From DASUFP01 sp036274495 (GTDB taxonomy: Bacteria; Bacteroidota; Bacteroidia; AKYH767-A; OLB10), in NCBI GenBank assembly GCA_036274495.1, contig DASUFP010000076.1, forward strand, positions 1 through 64,000: DNA of 64,000 nucleotides, written 5' to 3'. The position numbers were made by a program, and so were the translations under genes. The notes below the pieces were generated by a model that saw nothing but the letters and a program-made list of their open reading frames with translations, made no database searches and was not told the origin of the DNA. Positions within the stretch are counted from its first letter, which is position 1; every line of letters starts with the position of its first letter. Positions 26,079 through 35,700 of this stretch are shown piece by piece.

Positions 26079-27668
26079 TTATCCTTTCTGCCTGTCAGCC
26101 AGAATAACTTGTTCAATAAAGTCATCACCCTTGGTTTCGACTGTGGTCTGGACATAAGATAGAAAATCATCAAGCTTGGCATGGCCAGAAAACAACATGC
26201 ATATTTCAGCCTGAATTTTTCGATGGTAGTAAAAATTTGTGCAGAAGGATCGTCTTGCCACATGGGAGCTGATGCACTCAAACAATTTTGGAACACGAGG
26301 TTCTGGCCAACCTTTCTGTTGTTCTTTATACAGTTCTGACTTACCGGTTTGTAAATTTATCCTATATGAAATAAAATCCTGATTGAAGGACTCATCAATT
26401 GATACAACTCTCGGCATAACATCTTGTATTAAAATATTGTATTTATCCAGGTCCAATTCTTTAAACTGGAAATTATACTTCTCAAGTATTTTATACACTT
26501 TATCGTGCAGTGGAATTTGTTTCCTTTCTCCGACTTTGGTTGATCGCGATTCAATAAAATGGATGGTATGTCCCTTGTGTTGTTTAGTTTGTACCCTAAA
26601 AGCTTGGTTCCAGTCGCCAAAACGTAAGCCTCCAGTGTATGCACCAACGAGGAAAAGATCCCTGACATATTCAAGTTGTTTTTCTGTCCAGCTATCACCA
26701 AATTTAATCTGCATCATAGATTCTAATTGCTCTTCTGTTAGGTATGGCTGTCTTACTTCCTCCCGTTCTGCAGAATATGTTTTGCTGGAAGGTCTTACGG
26801 CGGTTGGTGAAATGCATTTATCTTCATCAATAGCCCAGTACAATACAGATTTCAATCGGGATACATACTTTGCAAAATTGTTAAGTGTATTCATCTGCGG
26901 CCTTAACCAATTGAGGAATTCTTTAGATACGTTGTCATTATATTGATTGATAGTAATTTTGGAATTCCATTTCTTGAATTTTTTGGAGAGATTAACATAA
27001 GGAGTATCATCCTTCAACCTTCCTTTACCTGGCAACTGCATTTTTGCTTTCGCAACCTCCAGAATATAGTCTGCGAATAATGAAGAATTGTCTTGTATTG
27101 CACCTGGCTCAGATAAATGTTCACTAGTAGCAGTGATAGCGAATGTGGGTTCTAGAATATATTCAAGCGGAGCATCATGAAGAACAAAGAAACGATCAAG
27201 ATTAATTGTCCGGTTATTAGAATCCACCAATCGGAAATTATGCCTTATGATTTTATTTTTTAATTGCTCATAAAAAAATCCTCGTGGTAATTCTTTGTTT
27301 ATTGCTTCATCCACATCCTTCTGAAACTTCGTTGGTTGTTTATGAATGGAAATATCAATCCCATCTTCAATAATGGAGTGGAATGCTTTGTTATTAAAAA
27401 ACTCCACAATTTGTTCATCTGATAACCTATAATAGTCGGTGAGTCGGTCACCGATATAATTTATCAAATCAAGCATGGTGGTCCTCAAAACGGAATCAAT
27501 AGGCAGATTTTTTACATCATCCCAATGGTTCCTGGGAAGCGAAATTCCAGTAGATTTATACAACTGCAAGTATTTGCCCCGATACTTAATTCCAAAACCA
27601 ATGCTCACCTGAATAGGGTGGGTTGTAGCTTTTGTTTGCTGTAACCTGAGTGAAATTGTTGGCTTCAT
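26079..27668 (-). CDS. Tyrosine recombinase (island integrase)
   Basis: 529 residues. The catalytic residues are visible in order: arginine in YTGGLRFGDW, lysine in RKQIPLHDKV, H-x-x-R in SHVARRSF, histidine in FSGHAKLDD, and the nucleophile tyrosine in LSYVQTT. The N-terminal 180 residues are longer than in most integrases and probably contain the arm-binding domain; the SAM-like core-binding domain follows. It lies just inside the tRNA-Asp 3'-end repeat (27790), reading into the island, the classic position for the integrase of a tRNA-borne island. Confidence 0.9.
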   Translation of the reverse strand: MKPTISLRLQQTKATTHPIQVSIGFGIKYRGKYLQLYKSTGISLPRNHWDDVKNLPIDSVLRTTMLDLINYIGDRLTDYYRLSDEQIVEFFNNKAFHSIIEDGIDISIHKQPTKFQKDVDEAINKELPRGFFYEQLKNKIIRHNFRLVDSNNRTINLDRFFVLHDAPLEYILEPTFAITATSEHLSEPGAIQDNSSLFADYILEVAKAKMQLPGKGRLKDDTPYVNLSKKFKKWNSKITINQYNDNVSKEFLNWLRPQMNTLNNFAKYVSRLKSVLYWAIDEDKCISPTAVRPSSKTYSAEREEVRQPYLTEEQLESMMQIKFGDSWTEKQLEYVRDLFLVGAYTGGLRFGDWNQAFRVQTKQHKGHTIHFIESRSTKVGERKQIPLHDKVYKILEKYNFQFKELDLDKYNILIQDVMPRVVSIDESFNQDFISYRINLQTGKSELYKEQQKGWPEPRVPKLFECISSHVARRSFCTNFYYHRKIQAEICMLFSGHAKLDDFLSYVQTTVETKGDDFIEQVILADRQKG

Positions 27669-27675
27669 GGTGATT

Positions 27676-27728
27676 ATTTTGACTTCGTGGCAATATTAGT
27701 CAAAATAAAATCATTATATAGTCAAAAC
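27676..27728. repeat. TTAGTCAAAA motif cluster, putative arm-binding sites (right end)
   Basis: TTAGTCAAAATA at 27696-27707 is identical to the two copies at the left end (2352 and 2374). TAGTCAAAAC at 27719-27728 and inverted ATTTTGACTT around 27675-27685 are close variants. They lie between the integrase start and its core repeat, the expected place for arm sites and for control of integrase expression. Confidence 0.6.
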
Positions 27729-27789
27729 ACAATTAATTTATTAACATAATCATGTAATATACAATGATATATAGCTGATTTATTGCCGC

Positions 27790-27803
27790 CCCGTCCGGAC
27801 CGC
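27790..27803. repeat. Attachment-site core, second copy (attR of island A)
   Basis: CCCGTCCGGACCGC repeats the 3' end of tRNA-Asp (2279-2292). The tRNA upstream part is not present, so this is the short fragment left at the far end of an integrated island. Confidence 0.8.
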
Positions 27804-27810
27804 CTTCGCT

Positions 27811-27850
27811 CGCCGAAGTTTTGCTATCGCAAAACTTCGGCGATTTTCTT
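27811..27850 (+). terminator. Terminator hairpin next to second att copy
   Basis: CGCCGAAGTTTTGC pairs perfectly with GCAAAACTTCGGCG over a TATC loop, then ATTTTCTTTTTT. No gene reads into it from the left, so it makes most sense as the terminator that once followed the tRNA when this stretch was adjacent to it. It may also stop leftward readthrough from the T9SS genes. Confidence 0.7.
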
Positions 27851-28056
27851 TTTTAAATACACTTTTAAATCGGAGCTTCAGCAATGCGCAGGAGTGCTTT
27901 TCCTCCATTACTCATTCAGGCTAATTCTGGTTAATGCATTCAGAATATCAGCAATTCTGAAGCGTAAAATGGTGGTTAACCTGGGCTGGGAAAAAGTGAT
28001 CATTCTGCCACAGAAAACGGTGGTCAATTTAGGCGGATTTTGCAGTATCCCGCACA
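27851..28056. other. Gap with imperfect direct repeats, possible IS remnant
   Basis: No gene. Two related stretches, AATGGTGGTTAACCTGGGC (from 27968) and AACGGTGGTCAATTTAGGC (from 28016), lie 48 bases apart and recall the repeated terminal sequences of IS21-type elements in this phylum. No transposase fragment accompanies them, so the call is tentative. Confidence 0.25.
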
Positions 28057-29709
28057 TTACTCAACCAAAAGTTTCGCCACATGACGGGAAGTTTTATTTT
28101 GTACCGATATAAAATAAACTCCCGGCGAAAGTGATGGTAAAGAAAGTTGTATTTCGGAGGTTAGGTCCGTTACCGAGCTTTCAAATACGGTGCGGCCTAA
28201 CAGGTCGGTTATGAGGCAACTGCCCTTTGAGAAAACGGCATTTTGCAAAGTAAGCGTTACCGTATTGCCCGTTACCGGATTGGGATAGAGCAGGAGGTTT
28301 GTTTGAGGTATTTCCTCCAATCCTACATTGGTGCAAAGCGTCATCACATTAAGCCCCGAGTGTACCGTAAGTGCCGGGGTGTATACCGTACCAATGGTGC
28401 TGTCGATGATGCCGCTATAGGTGGTGTACTGAACAATGGGCAGGGAATCCACTGTGACGGTGTGAAATTTCTCATTACAGCCTGCATAACCAAGTGAGTC
28501 GGCTTTTAGGAGGTACATATCATACGAAGAACCATAACTGCTGGTAAAGCCAGCAGCTACTATCCCGCCATCATCCGTGAGGTCCATGGAACGGGCTTGC
28601 TCGGTGAGTGTATCCGAATAAAAGCGTGTCCACAGGGTATCACCGTTGGCCGCGAACTTCACCATCATAACATCACCTGGGTCGGCAAATGTACCTTGCG
28701 AAATATATCCTGCCGTTATATAGGAACCGTCAGGGGTTTCTTTGCATTTGAGGCAAACACCAGTATTCCATGTTTCCAGACTGCGGTTCCATACAACCTG
28801 GCCATTGCTGTCTAATTTCATAATAAAATAATTTTCACCTCCCGGTGATACATCGCTTGAGCCACAAGCAAGGAAACCATAATCAGAGGTCTTTTCAATG
28901 TGATAAATATTTTTGGGTGCTTCATTTCCTGACATAACGCCATACGACCAGATTGACAAGAGGTTTCCAGCACTGTCAGTTTTTGAAAGATGTGACAATG
29001 CTGGAGTACAAAGATTATTGGTGCTGCCACTGGAAAGTAGGAGATCATGATTCTGCTCTTCAAGAATACTGTAAACAGGATTTGGCTGTGGAATACTGCA
29101 CCGGTAAGTCCGTGTCCATAGGTGATTGCCGGCTGAATCGAATTTGGCCAGCATCGGCTCCGAGCTATTAGGGTTTCCACCAGGTATGCCTTGTGTGGAG
29201 CCGGCCACTAAAAAACCTCCGTCATTTGTGATGATAACATCTTCGGCAATATCAGCCTGTACCGTCCCAATTGCTTTACTCCAAATCAGGTTGCCTAATG
29301 AATCCAGCCGCAGCACCCAGAAGTCGCCAAAGTCACCTGCCAAAAGCCCACAAGCAATATAACCCCGGTCAATAGTTTGCTTGATTGAAAAAAGGTAATT
29401 TGTGGCCGGTCCAAATCCTCTGGTCCAAAGTGTGTCTCCCCATTCATCGGTCTTTACAATAAGACCTTTTAGTCCAGCAAATCCGGCCATTATTCCATCA
29501 CCACACATCATATATCCACCGTCACTAGTTTTTATTATATCGTGGCATTCCTGACCCAATGCAGAAGTATATGTTTTTTGAAACATTGGCTGTGATTGTG
29601 AAAATGAATCAATGCTTGTCATGGTCACCAATGTGACAATGATTAAAATAAATGTTTCAGATTTAATTACCTGTTTTCTTTTTGCAGAAACATTAGAGTA
29701 TATGATCAT
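28057..29709 (-). CDS. Secreted T9SS-sorted protein with beta-propeller-like repeats
   Basis: 550 residues. A hydrophobic segment near residue 20-37 (FILIIVTLVTMTSIDSFSQ) is a signal peptide. The body has about seven repeats of the form T-DGGY---G-...--K-D--GN--W, seen as SDGGYMMCGD, NDGGFLVAGS, PDGSYITAGY and DDGGIVAAGF, which probably fold as propeller blades. The C-terminal 75 residues, beginning LLLYPNPVTGNTV and ending LSPGVYFISVQN then HVAKLLVE, are a type A sorting domain for T9SS. Expected on the cell surface or secreted; binding function unknown. It starts 4 bases after the giant gene, so they form an operon. Confidence 0.85.
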   Translation of the reverse strand: MIIYSNVSAKRKQVIKSETFILIIVTLVTMTSIDSFSQSQPMFQKTYTSALGQECHDIIKTSDGGYMMCGDGIMAGFAGLKGLIVKTDEWGDTLWTRGFGPATNYLFSIKQTIDRGYIACGLLAGDFGDFWVLRLDSLGNLIWSKAIGTVQADIAEDVIITNDGGFLVAGSTQGIPGGNPNSSEPMLAKFDSAGNHLWTRTYRCSIPQPNPVYSILEEQNHDLLLSSGSTNNLCTPALSHLSKTDSAGNLLSIWSYGVMSGNEAPKNIYHIEKTSDYGFLACGSSDVSPGGENYFIMKLDSNGQVVWNRSLETWNTGVCLKCKETPDGSYITAGYISQGTFADPGDVMMVKFAANGDTLWTRFYSDTLTEQARSMDLTDDGGIVAAGFTSSYGSSYDMYLLKADSLGYAGCNEKFHTVTVDSLPIVQYTTYSGIIDSTIGTVYTPALTVHSGLNVMTLCTNVGLEEIPQTNLLLYPNPVTGNTVTLTLQNAVFSKGSCLITDLLGRTVFESSVTDLTSEIQLSLPSLSPGVYFISVQNKTSRHVAKLLVE

Positions 29710-29713
29710 CGCC

Positions 29714-32700
29714 TTACCTTGTTACAGATAACTTACCGAAATAAATAATATTACCTGAATTATTGCGAATAATATAATGGTACATGCCTTGATTGAGCGT
29801 TGAGACGTTCAGCTCAACCGTAGTCCCGGACATTTCTTGATTTATAACACTTTTCCCTAAAACATCCACTATTGAAATTGAACCTTCGACATGCTCAGTG
29901 CAGGTAAATAGCACTTGAAGAGATGCAGGGTTGGGTTGTATTGTAACCTGTGGTTTTGACTTTAATGGTTGAGATGATATCACATACTGAGCATACCTTT
30001 GAGATGGTAGTCCGCAATTGGTATTGTCATCATATTGCACATTTCCGTTCCATAAACTTTCCATGGCCCTGGCCTGATAAACGGCATAGCCCTTAATGTA
30101 GGGACAAGAGCCCGCCACTGCTTCAATAGTGGTCATTTGAATAGTGTCCAGATCATAATCATCATACACCAAGCTATTCAAATATACTGAATTTACCTTT
30201 TGAATTGCGGTTTCCAAAATGTTTGACGGCACCATGTTGCTGTTTAAAGTATTGGCCCCGGAAATAAACGATTCAAATGAAGCGCCAAAGTTTTCACTCA
30301 GATCCTCCGTTGCCTGCTTGAGCAGGTTTTCAATTGCAGCTATTTTACCCATGTTGGCGGTTGAGGCTGAATCAAAAAAGTCCTCAATTAGTGGATACTC
30401 AAGTAGAGCAGTATCCTTCAACAGATGTCTTAGCAAAGAAAGCTGTGAGGTATAAGTAAGGGCGTCTTCAGCAGTGGTATCGTTCATAAAAATCCGCTGC
30501 ACAGTATTCACTGCATCATTCGCAGTGAAATAGGGATACAAGGTGTTGGTGATTGCATCACATTCGATCACGATATCCTGCGGATCGGGGTTCTCACACA
30601 TATACCGTCCCGCAACAGCCGGATCATCCAAATCAAACGGCACACCGCCTGCTCCGGCATAGTTGGATATGATTCCATACGTTGGATCGCCCGCCTCATG
30701 CCAGAATATGATATTGGAGGCATCTATACCATCAAATGTATAGAGCTGACCAAGTACAAAACTACCGGTTCCTGAAAATTCATTCCCTATATTTTTATTT
30801 AGCAAATTATCAACTTGAGAATTTATCAAAGATGGGATAACTCCAAAGCCTAAATCATCACCAAGCTGAGCACCGGCACGCATATTTCCAAATACATCAT
30901 GCCGGATGGCCACAGTATTGGCACTAAGGTACCGCATGCCCACTTCATTGCCAAGTGATGAATTGCAGTGAAAGCCGCTGCCGTTCACATATGCGGAATT
31001 GATTCCTACGGACTTGAACAACTGACTTGAACTGATATTTACATCATTCACCGTGTTACAGTTTAAGTTGATGGCGTAATTGTCCTGGCAGTTGATGGCG
31101 TTGCATGGGTAGGTTACACCTTGATCATGACCGAGATCAATATCGTTTGAATAGACATGAGCGTAATATGCAGAACGGAGTAAAATACCATTCTCCCCTT
31201 TAGTATTGATGTCAAGGTTGTCATTTATCTTGACTGTTCCGGATTCACTGCTGCTACCGTTGATTTCAATTGCCGCATTTGGGTGATCAGCATCCGGTTT
31301 AGTTTCAATCAAATAATTGTCATAAATAGCAATGCTATCGCGGTGCGACCAGGCACGAATGCCGGTAAAAGAATTTTGAATGGTATTGTGATGAATATCG
31401 GCAACTTTAGCCCAGCCTGCAACATAATCGATTGCGGTTTGGATGGGATTAAACGTGTTATCGTGTATTTCTGCATTTATATTGCGCACCAACACACCAG
31501 TAGTGATTTCAGAATGAGTGTCATTGAAAATATTGTCAGTGACAAGCACCTCGTTCTGAGGCCATAGGCGAAAGGCAAATGGTCTGGTGTTTTCGGCATG
31601 TATCCCCACCTCTAATCCCGTAAATGTATTGCCATCAATGATCAAATCTGAATTATTCGCATAAATGCCATTGGTACCGATACTGAATACATTGCCGGCT
31701 CCAATATTAATGGTCTCTGCATCATCCACACAAATTCCGCAAAAGGTAGGTCCGCTTACCGGTGACGGCATTGCAATGTTTCCGGTAAACGTGCTGCCGG
31801 TTATTGTGACATCTCCATCATCATCAAAGTCATTGAGCACAATGGCTTTTTCAAAGTCTGCAAAGGCAGCATCTGTGCACACCACCTTTGCATCCCTGGA
31901 AACCGTAAAACAACCAACGCAATCACTGATAACGCAATTATCGGAGGTACCCGGAATATTTTCTAGTCTAAGGTCGGTTGCGGTATTGCTGATATACACA
32001 CCATCCCATAATCCAAGGCACCCGTGCATGTTACAGCCTCTGAAAATCAAGTCGGTCACTATCCCTGTGTTTAATATTCGGGCATTGGGACCAAAAATAA
32101 TTTCACAATCCTGGAAAATTGACCGGTGAAAATCTTCATCGATGGTGAAATCTCCATTGATGTACAATATTTCTCCGGTGATAGTACAAGTTGTAATGGG
32201 CGGCTGTGTTGTAGTAGTGTTACATGTCGGGGTTAAAAAGGAAATTAAATCATTAAGGTTACTTTCACCGGTACTGGCATATTGGGAAGAAGTTCCATTG
32301 CAGCATCCGATCACTTCTACTGTAACCATAGCGGTAGAAGAACATGACCCGTCTGTTACGGTCAAGGTATATACATATGCTGCGGGCGATGATGGAAACG
32401 TTGTGTTACTTATAGTGATGCAACTTGTTGATTGCCCTGTTGACCATAGATAATTCAATCCGGTACCGGATGAGCAATTTCCTAACTCTACCTGATCAGA
32501 TGCTATAACATTCTCCGGACATACTTTCCGGTCCGGTCCTGCATCAGCTTTGCAGGAAGGCAGATTGAAATCAACTTTCGCCCAACAGCTTCGAGCTACA
32601 TCATTATTCGAATAATATAGCTGTATAGTTTCGCTTTCTGCCAGTTCAAAATCGGGATTTTGAATAAATGGATCCGAAAAAGCATTGGAACTGTTGCCGG

Positions 32701-35700
32701 CTGTCCAAATAAAATAATCAACCGATCCGGATGTGGCATTGCCTTCCAGTGCTACAATTCCGGGTTGATAAAATCCGCCCGGGCCGGGTACAGGGCTAAT
32801 TACATCAATTTGAACCATTGGTAAAGCAGGATACAATGTAATGGATTGCTGACATCCAATGGATCCATCGGTTACATCAACCAACAAATTGAAACCAGAA
32901 GCGGGTCCCGGTCCGGTTACCGTGTATGTTAATTCAATAGTTGCTTCATCATCAGAAATGGGTGTTACTGATTGTGCTACTGAACATGCACTGCATCCGG
33001 TAAGGCTGTAACTTACATTCAGATTGCCGGGATCAATTCCCTGTACAAGCAAAGTTGTGGATTCTCCCGGACATAGTGTTAAATCAGACAAGGTAACTGG
33101 ACAATTACCGGACGGCTTTTGATAAGTGATTTTAGTAATAGAGTATGCCGGTACCGATATTAAGCTATTGGTTATATTAACCTGAACATCATGGTAAATA
33201 CGATCAAATGTGTTGGTTGGGAATGGAGATCCAAGTGCATTTCCAATAATGCCATACCCCAAAATTTCAGGAGTTGCAGCATAGTTGACTCCGTTCTGAT
33301 ACCATTGCTCCAGTGTATAGGCAGTGCCAGCAGGAACCAGATTTGTTACAGATAGGCCAGGATAATTTACATTAGGGTTAGGAAAATCAAGTCTTACAAA
33401 AATAATTTCTACAGTTTGTGGGCCGTCAAAATACCAACCGTAAGTCCCGGGAATCAAGGTTGGATTAGTTGCTATTACCGGAACGCCGGAAAAACCTAAT
33501 TGCTGATGAGAGGTGGTCCGTTTCAGCGTTTTTGCTATTGGTTGCAAAGCTACACCAAGAGCAGAGTGCTGGGTAATATTGGTTTGAGTGGAGGCGTTAG
33601 CAGGCGGTTCAAATCCTCCGAACTCTAGTCCTTCATCAGTATTAAAAATTGCCGCAAAGGCAGCATCGCCAACAAGTGCATGAATATTTACCAGGGTTAT
33701 ATTTGGATCCTCAAGATAAGAAAGCAGCATGGATGATGTTAAAAGTGCATGTGCCCAGGTGCCGTGAACATGGTGATTATCGCCACTATCAAATAAATTC
33801 ATTTCTGTTATCCATATTTCAGGTTTTGGTGTATGTTGTATATCATTGATTATTCCGATTTCTCCGTCTGGTTCAGACATTTCTTTGAAATGCTTAAAAG
33901 TGGAAGCAAACATTTTATTATAGACTGACGCGGGATTACCGGATGGAGAAGGCTGCTGAGGAAAATCCACATTCCCCACTATTCCACTGCCAAAATAGTC
34001 ATGCAGAATTACGGCATCTATATGGTGATTTGTAAGCTGCAGTTGAGGAGTAATATCCCTCAGCCATTCATTACGCCTTCTGTAGGGTGGATCACCCGGC
34101 CGAATAGTCGCACCAACCACACCTATTTTAATTTGTGATCCAAATGTGCTTTCCAATTTGTCTGCCCAATCAATGGCGGAATTCATATAATCTACTCCTC
34201 CTGAATATTTATCAAGATATTCATCCACCTCCAGATAATACTCATTTCCCAGTTCTATAACCGTTGCGGGAAGGTTTTGAACCTGCGTTTCAGCTACAAA
34301 TGCTGCCTGATATCCCGGATCCGAAGTTAGCAAATTAAGTGTTAGCTGACTGGAGGCTCCCAGACCTTTGGTGTACTGGCCGTACATTGCCACCGAATTG
34401 TCTTTTGTACCCAGGCTGTAGCTGTTATAAGCATTGGGCAGATGCCATGGGAATCCGCTCACCTGGGGAATGTCTTCCTCTTCAAAAAACCACCCTTGTT
34501 TATAATTCCACCAATTGGCTGTGGTACCACCGGGATATCTTAGGCGACCGGGGTGCAAACTTGCACCATTCTGTATTTGTGATAGCAGGTTCGGAAATTC
34601 TAATCCTCCTTTATCGGTTATGATACTGCTTATATTGAAACCAAAGTAGTCATGGCTGTGATTGATCACAGTACTTGAAACTGTAACAACCAATGGTCTG
34701 TATGCTACAATTATATTTCCATAGCCGGAACTGCCTGTATAACATCTGGCAAATCCTACGGCGACCTCTGCCTCTCCCATTTCCTCCCATTGTGATCCAT
34801 TCCATCTGGATAGATATACGGTGCGATTGTGCTGATAGTCACACGTGGTACTATCATACTTAACTTTGACAGTGTCAGCCGAATTGCCACTCAATTGTTC
34901 CAATTGCCAATACTGACAATTACTGAGGGCATCTAAAGTAGCATCTTTGGTATTTCCGAATGGCTGCATTTCATCATAGTACTCTGCAAGATATTCTACA
35001 GTTGAAGAATTAGGTGATGAAATTCCAATAGCCCGCCAGTTTTCCCCCTTTCCCACCGGAAACTCAAAGGCCGTATCTCCCACCTTCTTCACCGGTCCGC
35101 TCACAAAGCTGCTGTTGCTGGCTCCGATAGCCTGAGAACCGGCAAGGAAGGTTAAGATGTTTGTTGCGGTTGAGATCAGATTACCCTGCACAAAGGTCAC
35201 GCTGCCTCTTATGTCTATGGAGGTGTTCAGTGTTACATGCTCTGAGGGCTTGTTTAAGATCATTTTGTGGACGGTAGCGGTCGCATTTCCGTTAATTGCC
35301 TGCGGCAAGGTGCCGTCAAAAACCAGGGTGCCATTGTCGCTTCCAAAGAACACATTGGGTGAGCTGACTGTTAGGTCACCTCTGATACTGTTGTCGCCCC
35401 AATAGGCAACTTCAAGTCTGGCACCTCCAATTGATTCAAACATAGCATCAGCATGATACGTATCAGCAGCCCGGGTTGCCAGTCTCCATCCGTAACTTCC
35501 TGAACATTTGAACGAGGCATCCTGGAAATAGGCATTATCGCCATCGCATTGGTTGAGTATTGAGCCCGTTTTGTTAAATTCTGTAGTTCCATTAAAGGTA
35601 TTACCTCTTAGCAGGATGCCGGGTGCGGTCAGCTGTAAGGAACCGTCCCAAACTGTTTGCATCAGGTTTACCGTAGTATAACCGGTGATGCTTATGTTTT

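Noticed and set aside
26024..26296. 90-codon minus-strand frame ending at 26024
   Set aside because: It overlaps the integrase C-terminus in another frame, and the integrase frame holds the catalytic histidine and tyrosine.
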